Counted from the stretch's first letter, positions 6,809-16,456 are shown. The stretch is 64,000 bases of DNA from Bacteroidales bacterium (GCA_017395245.1 JAFPVR010000116.1:1-64000); one strand, 5' to 3'. A program made the numbers and translations. Notes: generated from the sequence alone by a model not told the origin.

Positions 6809-9172
6809 TCAGAAATCGTACCCCGCGCTCACGTAGAAGCCCACTTTCTTCATGTCCTTGCTGTTCCAGTGCACGTTTGCCTGCAGCGGGCCGAACTTGG
6901 TTTTGTAGGATACCTTCAGTCCGGCGGCGTAGATGGCGTTCTTGTTCATTCGCAGCTTCCTGCCTCCGGGCATGTAGGCCTCTTGGATCATGCCGTCGTG
7001 CATGGCCGCCGCCACGAGGGAAAGGTAGAGGTTTTTGATAATCTTGAATCGGAAATCAATGTCCACCACCGTCAGGATGTCCTCGCAGAAGGTCACGCCG
7101 TTGAAGCCGATGAATGGTATCTGGTGGTCGTAGTAGCGCCCCTCCATCACACCGCCCACGTAGTTGCCCATATATTCGTTGCCGTCAAGCCCGAAGACGA
7201 ACCGGTTTCTCAGCGCCGGGATGATGTGGAAGAAGGAGCATACGGGGATGGCCCCTTGGACGCTCGCCGCAACAAAGTGGGCGTTTCGGAAATTGTAGTC
7301 GTAGCTGGCGGTTACGCGAACTCCCGTGTTCGGGAAATAGCGGTCGCTGAGGTTGTCATACGCGAATTGGATGTAGAGATAAGGGTATATGGGTGTCCAG
7401 TGCCAGCCTTTGAAATGGCCGTTGGCGTTAAAGAAGCTGGAGTACGGGGTCTGCTCGAAACGGAATCCGGCCCTCAGATTGATGCGGCTCCAGTGGGTGT
7501 TCGCCAAGTAAACGTCGAGAATGTTCCGCCACGATTTCTCGTAGTACTGGTCTGATTCGTCGTCGTCGCCACTGCCGTCGTTGTCGTCGCCAACCATTTC
7601 GAGAGCATAGCTGCGGGCTCCGCTCAGACTGCGGTATTGCGACTTCAGTGACGCGCCGAACATGGGCCCGAAGACGGGGGTGTAGTGCCAGTCGAGCTTT
7701 AAGTAGGGCGAGATGGAGAGCCGTGCCGTGATGTCGAACCCCGACCCGTAAGTCTTGTTGCGGCCGAACCCTGCGTTGAGCAGGATGGCGATCCACTCCT
7801 CGCTGTCGGCCCGCACGCCGATGCCGAGGGCATTGGTCGGTTTCTTTTCGCAGTTGAAGACCAGCCGGTAACTGGTGCCGTCGGGCTCGCCGAGCAGCTC
7901 GTAGGTGACCAGCGAGAAGGCCATGGTGCCGTAAATGGTGGCCTGCTCCAACTCGATGTCCTCCTTGTCGTAGTATTTCCCCGGGGTGATGTGAATCTTG
8001 TCCTTGAAATAGCGCATCTCCTTCTCGCTGATGCCGTTGTACTCTACAGCGGAAATCTTGACCTTCGTCTTGCTGATGTCCAAGGCCTTGGCATTCTGCA
8101 CCTTGCGCCCGCCGCTGCCCACTATGCGGACCAGACTGTCGATTTCCCGCTCATGCACGACGGTTGCGTCGTAGCCGATCTGAATCATCTTGTTGATGTC
8201 CTCCGTGCTGAAACTCAGCGAGGTGTATCCGGAAAGGTCGGGCGTGATGTAGACTGTGGAGTTCTTCACGTTGCGGTTGTGCGCCTCTAAACTGCCCGAG
8301 TACTGCGTGGTCTGCATCAGCACGTCGGCGATGGTGTTCACCTTGGAGTAGTCGCGGGGCATGTAGAGCTCCACGCCGATGATGATGTCCGCGCCCGCGG
8401 CTTTGGCCACATCGACCGGGAAGTTGTTCTTGGTGCCGCCGTCCGCCAGAATCATTGAGTCGGCGCGTACCGCACGGAAATAGCCCGGAATCGACATGGT
8501 GGAGCGTAACGCCGTGATCAGCGAACCGCTGGTCCAGTGTTTCTCCGTCTGGGTCACGATTTCGGATGCCACGCAGCAGAACGGCGTGGGCAGGTACATG
8601 AAGTCGAGGTCGCCTTGATAACCCACGGTCATGGAACTCATCAGGTTGTAGATGTTCAGCCCGTATTTGATACCGGAAGGCAGACTCTTGGAGAACTTCT
8701 CCTTGTCGAACGGAAAGTCGAGGATGTAGGTGGATTTGTAGTGCTTCTGGTCGTAGGTGTAGTATTCCATCGGGATGTTGTCGCTCATCATCACGTTCCA
8801 GTCGATGTTGCGGATGAGCTGGTCGATTTCGTCCACGGAGTAGCCCATGGCGTAGAGGCCGCCCATGAGGCCACCCATGCTGGTGCCGGCCACGAAGTCG
8901 ATAGGGATGCCTTTTTCTTCGAGGTATCTCAGCACGCCGATGTGGGCCGTGCCGCGCGCGCCACCGCCGGCCAGCACCACGGCCACGGTAGGACGGTGCT
9001 CGGTCTGCCGGATTTTGTCGAAGTATTGGTGCGTCTTCACGAAGAAGACCGAGTCGGACTGCGGGTCGTAGCTGCGGTTGACGAGTTCGCTGTTCTGGCC
9101 GCTCATTGCGAGGGTGGCGACGGTCATCGCGAGACAGATGGCGATGCGGAGGAGGTTTGTTGGCATATTCAT
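6809..9172 (-). CDS. Patatin-like phospholipase with C-terminal outer-membrane barrel
   Basis: A protein of 787 residues with a signal peptide ending near MSGQ. The patatin domain (about 60-330) shows the oxyanion loop GGGARG at 69-74, the nucleophile elbow GTSMG with Ser98, and the dyad Asp244 in ADGG. A POTRA-like segment (about 370-440) follows, and the rest, rich in alternating aromatic residues and ending in AGYDF, has the look of a 16-strand Omp85-type barrel with terminal Phe. The architecture matches the PlpD-like (type Vd) family common in Bacteroidetes, in which a phospholipase A1-type passenger is fused to its own barrel. It is followed on the same strand by nothing and preceded by a tandem 61-bp repeat. 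Confidence 0.88.
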   Translation of the reverse strand: MNMPTNLLRIAICLAMTVATLAMSGQNSELVNRSYDPQSDSVFFVKTHQYFDKIRQTEHRPTVAVVLAGGGARGTAHIGVLRYLEEKGIPIDFVAGTSMGGLMGGLYAMGYSVDEIDQLIRNIDWNVMMSDNIPMEYYTYDQKHYKSTYILDFPFDKEKFSKSLPSGIKYGLNIYNLMSSMTVGYQGDLDFMYLPTPFCCVASEIVTQTEKHWTSGSLITALRSTMSIPGYFRAVRADSMILADGGTKNNFPVDVAKAAGADIIIGVELYMPRDYSKVNTIADVLMQTTQYSGSLEAHNRNVKNSTVYITPDLSGYTSLSFSTEDINKMIQIGYDATVVHEREIDSLVRIVGSGGRKVQNAKALDISKTKVKISAVEYNGISEKEMRYFKDKIHITPGKYYDKEDIELEQATIYGTMAFSLVTYELLGEPDGTSYRLVFNCEKKPTNALGIGVRADSEEWIAILLNAGFGRNKTYGSGFDITARLSISPYLKLDWHYTPVFGPMFGASLKSQYRSLSGARSYALEMVGDDNDGSGDDDESDQYYEKSWRNILDVYLANTHWSRINLRAGFRFEQTPYSSFFNANGHFKGWHWTPIYPYLYIQFAYDNLSDRYFPNTGVRVTASYDYNFRNAHFVAASVQGAIPVCSFFHIIPALRNRFVFGLDGNEYMGNYVGGVMEGRYYDHQIPFIGFNGVTFCEDILTVVDIDFRFKIIKNLYLSLVAAAMHDGMIQEAYMPGGRKLRMNKNAIYAAGLKVSYKTKFGPLQANVHWNSKDMKKVGFYVSAGYDF

Positions 9173-9198
9173 TATTACGTCAGTCTGTTACTTATAGT

Positions 9199-9331
9199 CC
9201 CAGGGCTCACTGCGTTCACCCTGGGTTGACATGTGTCGGGCTTGCAGCCCTCTTGGAAGCCCAGGGCTCACTGCGTTCACCCTGGGTTGGCATACTTCGG
9301 GCTTACAGCCCTTTTGGAAGCCCAGGGCTCA
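9199..9331. repeat. Two and a fraction tandem copies of a 61-bp dispersed repeat
   Basis: Units begin at 9199 and 9260 with CCCAGGGCTCACTGCGTTC, and a partial third begins at 9321. Each holds two small inverted repeats (CCCAGGG/CCCTGGG and GGGCT/AGCCC). Inverted relatives lie at 27152 and 31612. Confidence 0.8.
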
Positions 9332-9336
9332 TACCC

Positions 9337-10530
9337 TCATGGGAGTTCGGTCATCCGGGCTTTGAACAGCTTGCGGGTGACGGCGAAGAACATGGCGACG
9401 CCGACAACGTGGACGGCCACCACACCCCAGAAGGCGGCGGTGTAGCCGACGTGTTCCGCCATCACGCCGCCGAGCACGATGCCGAGGCCCATGCCGAGGT
9501 CCCAGCTAGTGAGCAGGGTGGAGTTGGCGGTGCCGCGCTCGTTGTGGCGGGCCACCGAGATAATCATGTTTTGGAAACCCGGCCACATGTGTCCGTTGCC
9601 CAATCCCACTAACAGCGCGGCGCCGTAGAAGCAGACTGGGTGCGGGGATGCCACGAACAGCGTGTAACCCACCGTGGAGATGAGGATGCCGACACCCGAG
9701 TGGCGCACCAGGTTGCCCTCCCGCAGCGATTTGCCGCCCTGCAGCCGCGACAGGATGAGGCCGGATGACAGAATCAGGAAGAAGGTGCCCGAGCCGGCGG
9801 TGATGCCTAATATCTCCTTGGCGTAGATAGCTAAGTAGTTGCTCAGCACGCCGTAGCAGAGGGCGAAGAGGACCATGTTCACGCCGAGGAACCAGCCCCG
9901 GGTGAGGAAGAACCGGTCGAGGGAAATCTTGCGCTTGTCGGCCACGGGTGCGCGTTTGGGCAGCTTTACGGAGGCCGCGAACACCGCACTCATCAGTGCG
10001 AAAATGAGCGCGACGAGGAACAGCACGTTGAAGTTTCCAGTCCACTTGTAGAGGGCGATGCCTACCGACGGGGCGATGGCCGTGGCGATGTTGTTGCTCA
10101 GCCCGTAGTAGCCGATACCCTCGTTGCGGCGCGAGGAGGGCAGCACGTCGATGGCCACCGTGGAGTTGGCTACCGTGCTCGCCCCGAACGGGCCGCCGTG
10201 CAGCGTGCGCACCACCGTGAACAGCAGCAGTGTGCCCGCCACGAGGTAAAGCCCGTAAAAGAGAAAACTCACCACCATAAAGAAGACAAGTACCTTTTTG
10301 CGGTCGAAGGAGTCGACGATGTAGCCGCTGAACGGACGGAAGAGCAGCGCGGCCACCGCGTACCCCGACAGCGTCAGCCCGATGATGTCCTTCGACGCAC
10401 CGAAATGCTCGCTCAGGTAGATTGGCAGCAGTGGCGTGAGGATGTAGAAGGCGAAGAACAGCGTGAAGTTCGCCGTCATCACCTTGATATACTCTTTGTT
10501 CCACAATTTCTCGGTCTCTGGGGGTGCCAT
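9337..10530 (-). CDS. MFS transporter
   Basis: A protein of 397 residues of the major facilitator superfamily, with about 12 hydrophobic segments separated by a short central loop (KLPKRAPVADKRKIS near residue 195). After the second segment the loop reads GYIVDSFDRKKVL, a degenerate form of the MFS signature G-x3-D-R-x-G-R-[KR]. The start at 10530 is preferred over an in-frame ATG at 10557 because the -7 promoter element at 10555-10562 would overlap the longer start. The substrate is unknown; the best guess is a drug or sugar efflux permease. It stands alone, with repeats on its 3' side. Confidence 0.85.
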   Translation of the reverse strand: MAPPETEKLWNKEYIKVMTANFTLFFAFYILTPLLPIYLSEHFGASKDIIGLTLSGYAVAALLFRPFSGYIVDSFDRKKVLVFFMVVSFLFYGLYLVAGTLLLFTVVRTLHGGPFGASTVANSTVAIDVLPSSRRNEGIGYYGLSNNIATAIAPSVGIALYKWTGNFNVLFLVALIFALMSAVFAASVKLPKRAPVADKRKISLDRFFLTRGWFLGVNMVLFALCYGVLSNYLAIYAKEILGITAGSGTFFLILSSGLILSRLQGGKSLREGNLVRHSGVGILISTVGYTLFVASPHPVCFYGAALLVGLGNGHMWPGFQNMIISVARHNERGTANSTLLTSWDLGMGLGIVLGGVMAEHVGYTAAFWGVVAVHVVGVAMFFAVTRKLFKARMTELP

Positions 10531-10554
10531 TTTATCGTTCGTTTTTTCGGGCGG

Positions 10555-10562
10555 CAAAAGTA
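10555..10562 (-). promoter_or_regulatory. Bacteroidetes -7 element (MFS gene)
   Basis: TACTTTTG on the minus strand, 25 bases before the ATG at 10530. Confidence 0.6.
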
Positions 10563-10570
10563 CATTTTTT

Positions 10571-10604
10571 TAGGGTTAGTGGTTATGGGTTATGGGTTAT
10601 TGTG
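10571..10604. repeat. GGTTATGGGTTATGGGTTATT word array
   Basis: Short array of TTATGGG words placed directly beside a 28-bp palindrome. The same words recur at 17010, 27110, 42300 and 46155. Confidence 0.6.
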
Positions 10605-10606
10605 TC

Positions 10607-10634
10607 GTAGAGATGCAATGCATTGCGTCTCTAC
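10607..10634. repeat. 30-bp palindrome family, copy 1
   Basis: GTAGAGATGCAATG / CATTGCGTCTCTAC, an inverted repeat with one mismatch, in the space between the divergent MFS and lipoprotein genes. Confidence 0.8.
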
Positions 10635-10702
10635 AATGTATTGGAAAACAGTCTTTTGTAGATAAAAATGACCGGAAAAACCGAGGCAATCCTTAAAAAG
10701 TG

Positions 10703-10710
10703 TATCTTTG
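10703..10710 (+). promoter_or_regulatory. Bacteroidetes -7 element (10731 lipoprotein)
   Basis: TATCTTTG, 20 bases before the ATG at 10731. Confidence 0.7.
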
Positions 10711-10730
10711 CGGCTTAATTTTTGAGCATA

Positions 10731-10967
10731 ATGATTACGAATAAAAGATATTACAAATTTATTGTATTCCTGTTTTTTGCCGTGGTAGTGATCCTTTTCG
10801 GTTCGTGCCAATCCACGAGTAATACAACCCACAAACCCGCGAAATACCAGAAGGTTCGCACCCGTCACCAGCCCCACTGGAACGCTACAACCTCGCAGAG
10901 CACGACGTATTACATCAAGAAAAATTCATCGCGCAAAGGTCACGACAGCAAGAAAATTAAACGGTAA
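10731..10967 (+). CDS. Small lipoprotein
   Basis: A protein of 78 residues: hydrophobic segment FIVFLFFAVVVILFGSC with the lipobox LFGSC, then a basic, Ser/Thr/His-rich unstructured tail with many Lys and Arg (SSRKGHDSKKIKR). A TTG at 10722 is in frame, but the ATG at 10731 fits the promoter spacing better. It lies 3 bases before the M23 peptidase gene and is probably co-transcribed with it. Function unknown; the basic tail could contact peptidoglycan or nucleic acid, but that is speculation. Confidence 0.65.
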   Translation: MITNKRYYKFIVFLFFAVVVILFGSCQSTSNTTHKPAKYQKVRTRHQPHWNATTSQSTTYYIKKNSSRKGHDSKKIKR

Positions 10968-10970
10968 ACC

Positions 10971-11924
10971 ATGAGAAAGACGATTTTCAAGAGACATATT
11001 ACCCTGATGTTGCTTCTCGTGTCGCTTGCCGGACGGCTTGCGGCGCAGGAGGAGAACCACATCCAATTCAACGTGGTGAATGACACTGCGCGCATAGAGG
11101 CGGTCATCGAAGAGGATTCTTTGGGCAACCTCATCAATTCGATGTACGATTCCAATCTCGACAATGTCGACCATGGCAACGGCATGCTGTTCACCTATTT
11201 CAACTGGATGCCGGGCTACAACTTGTACCAGAACTTCGACATTGTGACCATCCACTACCGTCATCAGGGTTCTGCTGCCCGCGACACCATTGTCCTCACG
11301 GGCTACCATCATCCGGCCAACCACCGCATTACCTCGAACTACGGATACCGCCATCGTCGTATGCACCGCGGCGTCGATCTCGGCTATCCCGAGGGTACGC
11401 CAGTCGCAGCTGCTTGGGACGGCATGGTGCGCATCTCCAAAGGTACGGCCAATACCGGCGGCTACGGCAATCTGGTGGTCATCCGGCATGACAATGGGCT
11501 GGAAACCTACTATGCCCACCTTTCTCGCCGTTTGGTCAACCCCGGACAGACGGTCAAGGCTGGCGACATCATCGGTCTCGGCGGCAACACGGGCCGTTCC
11601 TACGGTGCCCACCTCCACTTCGAGGTTCGCTATTTAGGCAACGACATCAACCCGAACCGCCTTATCGACTTTGAGAATTTCAAGCTGAAATTCGATACGT
11701 TGTACGTTTCCGGTTATACAGTCTCCACCCCTGCGCCTCCGTCCGCGGATCAGCAGCCGGTGAAACCGAAATCTAACGGCACCCCGCAGTACCACAAGGT
11801 CCGCAAAGGTGAGACGCTTGGCGGCATCGCCATTAAATACCATACGACAGTTTCCAAAATTAAGAAACTCAACCACTTGCGTAGCGACTTTATCCGTGAT
11901 GGTCAGCGTCTGCGCGTGCGGTAG
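10971..11924 (+). CDS. M23 family metallopeptidase with C-terminal LysM domain
   Basis: A periplasmic or secreted murein endopeptidase of 317 residues. Signal peptide ends near RLAAQ. The LytM/M23 domain (about 115-235) has the zinc ligands in MHRGVDLG (His132, Asp136), His183 in YYAHL and HLHFEVR (His214, His216). The LysM domain (about 272-317) reads YHKVRKGETLGGIAIKYHTT and ends INGQRLRVR-like (RDGQRLRVR), binding peptidoglycan. All catalytic residues are present, so it is probably an active D,D-endopeptidase rather than a NlpD-type activator. It sits in a three-gene cluster: small lipoprotein, this gene, FG-GAP T9SS protein. Confidence 0.92.
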   Translation: MRKTIFKRHITLMLLLVSLAGRLAAQEENHIQFNVVNDTARIEAVIEEDSLGNLINSMYDSNLDNVDHGNGMLFTYFNWMPGYNLYQNFDIVTIHYRHQGSAARDTIVLTGYHHPANHRITSNYGYRHRRMHRGVDLGYPEGTPVAAAWDGMVRISKGTANTGGYGNLVVIRHDNGLETYYAHLSRRLVNPGQTVKAGDIIGLGGNTGRSYGAHLHFEVRYLGNDINPNRLIDFENFKLKFDTLYVSGYTVSTPAPPSADQQPVKPKSNGTPQYHKVRKGETLGGIAIKYHTTVSKIKKLNHLRSDFIRDGQRLRVR

Positions 11925-11926
11925 CC

Positions 11927-14113
11927 ATGTCACCTCGCCTCTTTCCCGCAATCTTTCTTCTTACGCTGTTGCTTTCCACGGCTTCGGCGCAAGTTAACCA
12001 TTTCGACTATGGTTTTGAGCGGAATGCGGATGTTTCGGTCGTTGAGAATGGGCAGGCGCTTGCGCTCCCTTGGGTCGGCGGCCTCAATTCCGTGCGCTTC
12101 TCCGAAATCGATCTCAATCTTGATGGTGCGACCGACCTGCTCGGTTTTGAGAAGCACGGCAACCGCATCCTGCCGTTTCTGCGTGTTGGCGATGGCTACC
12201 AGTATGCTCCGCAGTACGCCCGTCAGTTCCCCGACCTCCACGACTGGGCCGTCCTTCACGACTACGACCACGACGGTCGTCCCGACATCTTCACCTACGG
12301 GCTGGCTTCCATCCGCGTTTTCCGGAACATTTCCGCCGATTCGTTGCAGTTCGAGCTGGTCGCGGACCCGCTGACGGCATTCTACTACAACGGATACACC
12401 AATATCTACGCCTCACCTGACGACTACCTCGTGGTGGATGACATCGACGGTGACGGTCACCTCGACATCCTGAATTTCTGGGTGATGGGCCGTTTCGTAC
12501 ACCAACTGCGTAATTATGCGGGTGCGGACGAACCGTTCGACTTTCGGTTGGAGAACGAATGCTGGGGCCATTTCGAGGAGGCCGCCGACAATAACGCCGT
12601 GACGCTTTTTTCGGACTGCGACAACAAATCCGGTGACGACCACACGCGCCACACGGGATCCTCAATGTTGCTCCAAGACTTTGATGGCAACGGTCTGCCC
12701 GACCTGCTGCTTGGCGATGTGGATTCGCCCTATAATATACTATTGTATAACCACGGCACCCTTTCCGATGCGCATATGACGGCGCAGGATACGGCTTGGC
12801 CGACACTGATGCCGATTAACCTCTGCTCGATGCCCGTCGCCTCGTTTGTGACCTTGCCTGGACGGAGCACACCCTCGTTGGTGGTGTCGCCGTCGGACCC
12901 TTCGCTGACCAAATCTCAGGACTTGAACAGTGTTTGGGTGTATGATTATGATACGGATTTTCAACAGTTTACGCTTTCGCAGACCGATTTTCTGCAACGG
13001 GAGATGATGGATGCGGGAAGCGGTTGCCACCCTGTGCTGTACGATTTCGACGGCGACGGGCTGATGGATCTTTTCCTTGGAAATTACGGCCAGTTCGACA
13101 GTGCGGAGGTTGTCAACGGCTGGTTGGAGTCGCACTTTTCGTCGTCGGTGCATTATTACCGGAACACAGGTACAGCTTCCGCGCCGGCCTTTACGTTGCA
13201 GACCCGCGATTTCGGGAATCTCAAGTCTTTCGGATTCAGAGCCTTGCACCCGACTTTCGGGGATTTCGACGGCGACGGTCTCTCGGACATGCTCTGCGGC
13301 AGGGAAGACGGGACGCTCGTGCTTGTGCCGCATCAGCGGTTGGTCACGGGAACGGGGCTTATCACAGAACAATACGCAGGTGTTGATGCGGGCGACTACA
13401 TCACGCCGCAGTGCTTCGACTTGGATGGGGACGGCAAGGATGACCTGATTGTCGGGAATCGACGCGGGTTGCTGTCCTATTATCGAAATACGGGAACAAG
13501 TGTCGCTGATTTTCAGAAGATTACGGATACGCTGGGTGGTGTGGACATGCGGGATTTCACGCAGTCGTATTTCGGTTACAGTGTGCCCTGTTTTTATCGG
13601 GACACGCAGCGCGGCACGGTGTTGTTCTGCGGTGGCGAGTTGGGCGAAGTCTCTTACTACAAGGATATTGACGGAAACCTGGACGGCTTGTTCACGAAGG
13701 CGGAGGTGCGGATGCCGGAGACGGTCGTCGGGGTGGCGGTGCCGTTCAAAGAGGGTAGGCAAGTGGCTCCGGCTTTGGCGGATCTCACCAGCGACGGCCG
13801 TCCCGAGCTCGTTTTGGGCAACTGGGCCGGCGGCGCGGCCTTCTTCGCGGGCGCAGAGCCGCCCGTGCACACGGTCGTGCCCTCGTACACGCAAGCACGA
13901 TTGCGCGTGTGGCCGAACCCTGTACGGGATGTGGTTCACGTGGAGGGGGATGGTCCGCTGCAAGGCGTCGCTGTCTTTGATGTTGTCGGCCGCAATGTGA
14001 AGAATCTTAACGATATACAAGATGTTTCGATAGAAATAAACCTGTCTGACATTCCTTCTGGAATTTATTTTTTACGGACAAAAGGTACTGTCTCTCGTGT
14101 CGTGAAGTGGTGA
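11927..14113 (+). CDS. FG-GAP repeat surface protein with T9SS C-terminal sorting domain
   Basis: A protein of 728 residues with a signal peptide (ends TASAQ). At least seven FG-GAP/VCBS calcium-binding loops are visible, such as DYDHDGRPDIFTYG, DIDGDGHLDIL, DFDGNGLPDLLLGD, DFDGDGLMDLFLGN, DFDGDGLSDMLCGR and DLDGDGKDDLIVGN, consistent with a beta-propeller. The last ~75 residues are a type A T9SS sorting domain: LRVWPNPVRDVVHVEG, then VFDVVGRNV and SGIYFLRTKG. It should be exported across the outer membrane and attached to the cell surface or released. Starts two bases after the M23 gene stop, so probably translationally linked. Ligand unknown. Confidence 0.9.
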   Translation: MSPRLFPAIFLLTLLLSTASAQVNHFDYGFERNADVSVVENGQALALPWVGGLNSVRFSEIDLNLDGATDLLGFEKHGNRILPFLRVGDGYQYAPQYARQFPDLHDWAVLHDYDHDGRPDIFTYGLASIRVFRNISADSLQFELVADPLTAFYYNGYTNIYASPDDYLVVDDIDGDGHLDILNFWVMGRFVHQLRNYAGADEPFDFRLENECWGHFEEAADNNAVTLFSDCDNKSGDDHTRHTGSSMLLQDFDGNGLPDLLLGDVDSPYNILLYNHGTLSDAHMTAQDTAWPTLMPINLCSMPVASFVTLPGRSTPSLVVSPSDPSLTKSQDLNSVWVYDYDTDFQQFTLSQTDFLQREMMDAGSGCHPVLYDFDGDGLMDLFLGNYGQFDSAEVVNGWLESHFSSSVHYYRNTGTASAPAFTLQTRDFGNLKSFGFRALHPTFGDFDGDGLSDMLCGREDGTLVLVPHQRLVTGTGLITEQYAGVDAGDYITPQCFDLDGDGKDDLIVGNRRGLLSYYRNTGTSVADFQKITDTLGGVDMRDFTQSYFGYSVPCFYRDTQRGTVLFCGGELGEVSYYKDIDGNLDGLFTKAEVRMPETVVGVAVPFKEGRQVAPALADLTSDGRPELVLGNWAGGAAFFAGAEPPVHTVVPSYTQARLRVWPNPVRDVVHVEGDGPLQGVAVFDVVGRNVKNLNDIQDVSIEINLSDIPSGIYFLRTKGTVSRVVKW

Positions 14114-14136
14114 GCTCGCCGTTCGCAAAAAAAATG

Positions 14137-14144
14137 TATCTTCG
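14137..14144 (+). promoter_or_regulatory. Bacteroidetes -7 element (DUF349 gene)
   Basis: TATCTTCG, 35 bases before ATG 14179; it excludes the longer open frame that begins at 14107. Confidence 0.6.
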
Positions 14145-14178
14145 CGGCCGTTTTCTTTTAATCACCAAAAAAATCCAA

Positions 14179-16452
14179 ATGATGGAATCACAAGAACTTC
14201 TTCACCCGGAAAATTCTGAGATTCAGAACAATGAGGTGAACCCCGAGGTCTCCCAAGAGACCCAGACCGTTAATGAAACCGCAACTCCCGCATCCGCCGT
14301 GGAACCCGAAACCGCGGAACCCGTGACCGAACCCGTTGAGGAGACCGTCGCGGAACCGCAACCCGAAGCTTCCGCCGAGGAGCCGCAGGAGGAGCCTGTC
14401 GCTGAACCCGTTGCGGAAGAACCTGCCGCCGAGCCTGTTGCTGAGGAGCAGCCCGTCGCGGAAGAACCCGCCGCCGAGCCTGTTGCTGAGGAACAGCCCG
14501 TCGCGGAAGAGCCTGCCGTTGAGCCGGTTGCCGAAGAACAGCCCGCAGAGGAAGCCAAGGAGCAGGAACCTGAGAAACCAGAGGAGACGGTTGAGCAGAT
14601 TGAGGCCGAGTACGCCAATTTCGATCTCGCCCTGTTGGTGGCTGAGCTTGAGAAGCTGGTGGTGGAGCCCAACTTCAACCTCATCAAACAGCGTGTGGGC
14701 GTGATTCGCGCCAAGGCGTTGGACTTCCTGCGTGAGCGCAGACGCGCGCGCCAGGCCGAATTCGAGGCCGCCAAGGTTGCCGCCGCCGAAGCCGCTGCCG
14801 CCGCTGTCGAGAATCTCGAAGAAGGCCAGGAAGCTCCCGCCGCACCGGAAATCACCCTCGAACCCGACGAACTCGAAACCCGCTTCAACGCCGCCTTCCA
14901 GACCTTCAAGGACAACAAGGCCGCTTTCATCGAGGAGCTCGAACAGCAGAAACAGAAGAATTTTGAAGCTAAAAGCAATATTATCGAGGGACTGAAACGC
15001 CTTCTCGAAACCGAGACCAACCTCAAGGTTCTCAACGACCACGTCAAAGCCTTCCAAGAGCAGTGGAAAGCCATCGGCCCCGTGCCGCAAAGCGAGTCCA
15101 CCAACCTCTGGCAGAACTATCATTTCTACATTGAGAAGTTCTTCGACATCGTCCGCATGAACCGCGAGATGCGCATGCTCGACTACAAGAAGAACCTCGA
15201 AAGCAAGCTCCTCCTTTGCGAGAAGGCTGAATCGCTTCTCCTTGAGGAGTCCATCAATCAATCATTCAACGAGTTGCAGGAACTGCACCGTCAGTGGAAA
15301 GAGATCGGACCCGTGCCGGACGACAAGAAAGAGGAGATTTGGGAGCGCTTCAAAACCGCTTCCGACCAAATCAACCAGCGCCGTCGCGAACATTACGACA
15401 AGCTTTTCGCCGAGGAACAGAACAACTATAACGCCAAGGTCGTGCTGTGCGAGCAGGCCGAGGAAATCGTGGCCCAACCCGTGGAGGGCGTGAGCGGTTA
15501 CAACGCCATCAGCGACAAACTGACTGAGCTCTTCACCCTGTGGAAGACCCTCGGACCCGCCCCCGCAAAGCTCAACGACGAGATCTGGAACCGCTTCAAA
15601 TCCACGCTTGACAAGTTCTTCCAGCAGAAGAAGGAGTACTTCCAGCAGATCAAGGACGTGCAGATGCAGAACTACAACCAGAAGCTGAACCTCGCCATCC
15701 AGGCCGAGGGCATCGCCGACCGCACCGACTGGAAACAGGCTACCTCGGAGATTCTTGCGCTGCAGACCGAGTGGAAGAGCATTGGCGCGACCCCGCGCAA
15801 ATACTCCGACCAGGTTTGGAAACGCTTCCGTGCCGCTTGTGACAAGTTCTTCGAAGCCAAGGCCAAGTTCTTCAGCAATGTGGAAGGCGAGGAGAGCGAG
15901 AACCTCCGCAAGAAAGAGGACCTCATCCAGCAGATTCTCGGTTACGAGTTCGGTGAGGACCGCAACGCCAACCTCGACGCAATGAAGGCTTTCCAGAAGG
16001 AATGGTTGGAGATCGGTTTCGTGCCGCGTGCCGACAAGGACCGCATCTACACCGCCTACCGCGAGGCCATCAACAAGCGTTTCGCCGAACTGAAGGTCAA
16101 TGCCGATGAGATGCGCCAGAGCCGCTTCCAGTCGCGCATTAACGACATTATGCGCAACCCGAACGCTGACAAGCTCATCGATCGTGAGAAGAGCAACCTC
16201 GCCACCCGCCTCTCTCGTCTGAAAGAAGACATTGTGCTGTGGGAGAACAACTTGGGCTTCTTCTCCAACTCCAAGAACGCCGAAATCCTGACCGCTGAGT
16301 TCCGCAAGAAGATCGAGGCCGCCAAGAAAGAGGTTGCTGAACTGGAGTACAAGATCAAGATGATGAACAACCCCAAGGCTGCCGAGCAGACGGAGGCTCC
16401 CGCCGCCGAGGCTGAACCGGCCGCCGAGACCGAGACTCCCGCTGAAGCGTAA
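14179..16452 (+). CDS. DUF349 domain protein with acidic Pro/Ala/Glu-rich N-terminus
   Basis: A protein of 757 residues. Residues ~10-140 are low-complexity, with about three copies of a 16-residue Ala/Glu/Pro/Val unit (AAEPVAEEQPVAEEP). The remainder is charged and helical and holds five DUF349 repeats marked by FQEQWKAIGPVP, LHRQWKEIGPVP, LFTLWKTLGPAP, LQTEWKSIGATP and FQKEWLEIGFVP. It ends in a second Ala/Glu-rich stretch. No signal peptide, so cytoplasmic. DUF349 proteins of Bacteroidetes are widespread and of unknown function. Start chosen from the promoter position; ATG 14182 is equally possible. A palindrome 3' of the gene may end transcription. Confidence 0.85.
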   Translation: MMESQELLHPENSEIQNNEVNPEVSQETQTVNETATPASAVEPETAEPVTEPVEETVAEPQPEASAEEPQEEPVAEPVAEEPAAEPVAEEQPVAEEPAAEPVAEEQPVAEEPAVEPVAEEQPAEEAKEQEPEKPEETVEQIEAEYANFDLALLVAELEKLVVEPNFNLIKQRVGVIRAKALDFLRERRRARQAEFEAAKVAAAEAAAAAVENLEEGQEAPAAPEITLEPDELETRFNAAFQTFKDNKAAFIEELEQQKQKNFEAKSNIIEGLKRLLETETNLKVLNDHVKAFQEQWKAIGPVPQSESTNLWQNYHFYIEKFFDIVRMNREMRMLDYKKNLESKLLLCEKAESLLLEESINQSFNELQELHRQWKEIGPVPDDKKEEIWERFKTASDQINQRRREHYDKLFAEEQNNYNAKVVLCEQAEEIVAQPVEGVSGYNAISDKLTELFTLWKTLGPAPAKLNDEIWNRFKSTLDKFFQQKKEYFQQIKDVQMQNYNQKLNLAIQAEGIADRTDWKQATSEILALQTEWKSIGATPRKYSDQVWKRFRAACDKFFEAKAKFFSNVEGEESENLRKKEDLIQQILGYEFGEDRNANLDAMKAFQKEWLEIGFVPRADKDRIYTAYREAINKRFAELKVNADEMRQSRFQSRINDIMRNPNADKLIDREKSNLATRLSRLKEDIVLWENNLGFFSNSKNAEILTAEFRKKIEAAKKEVAELEYKIKMMNNPKAAEQTEAPAAEAEPAAETETPAEA

Positions 16453-16456
16453 TCAT

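Noticed and set aside
10590-10877. A 95-codon minus-strand frame upstream of the small lipoprotein
   Set aside because: It covers the palindrome and the TTATGGG array and overlaps a promoter and lipoprotein gene on the other strand.
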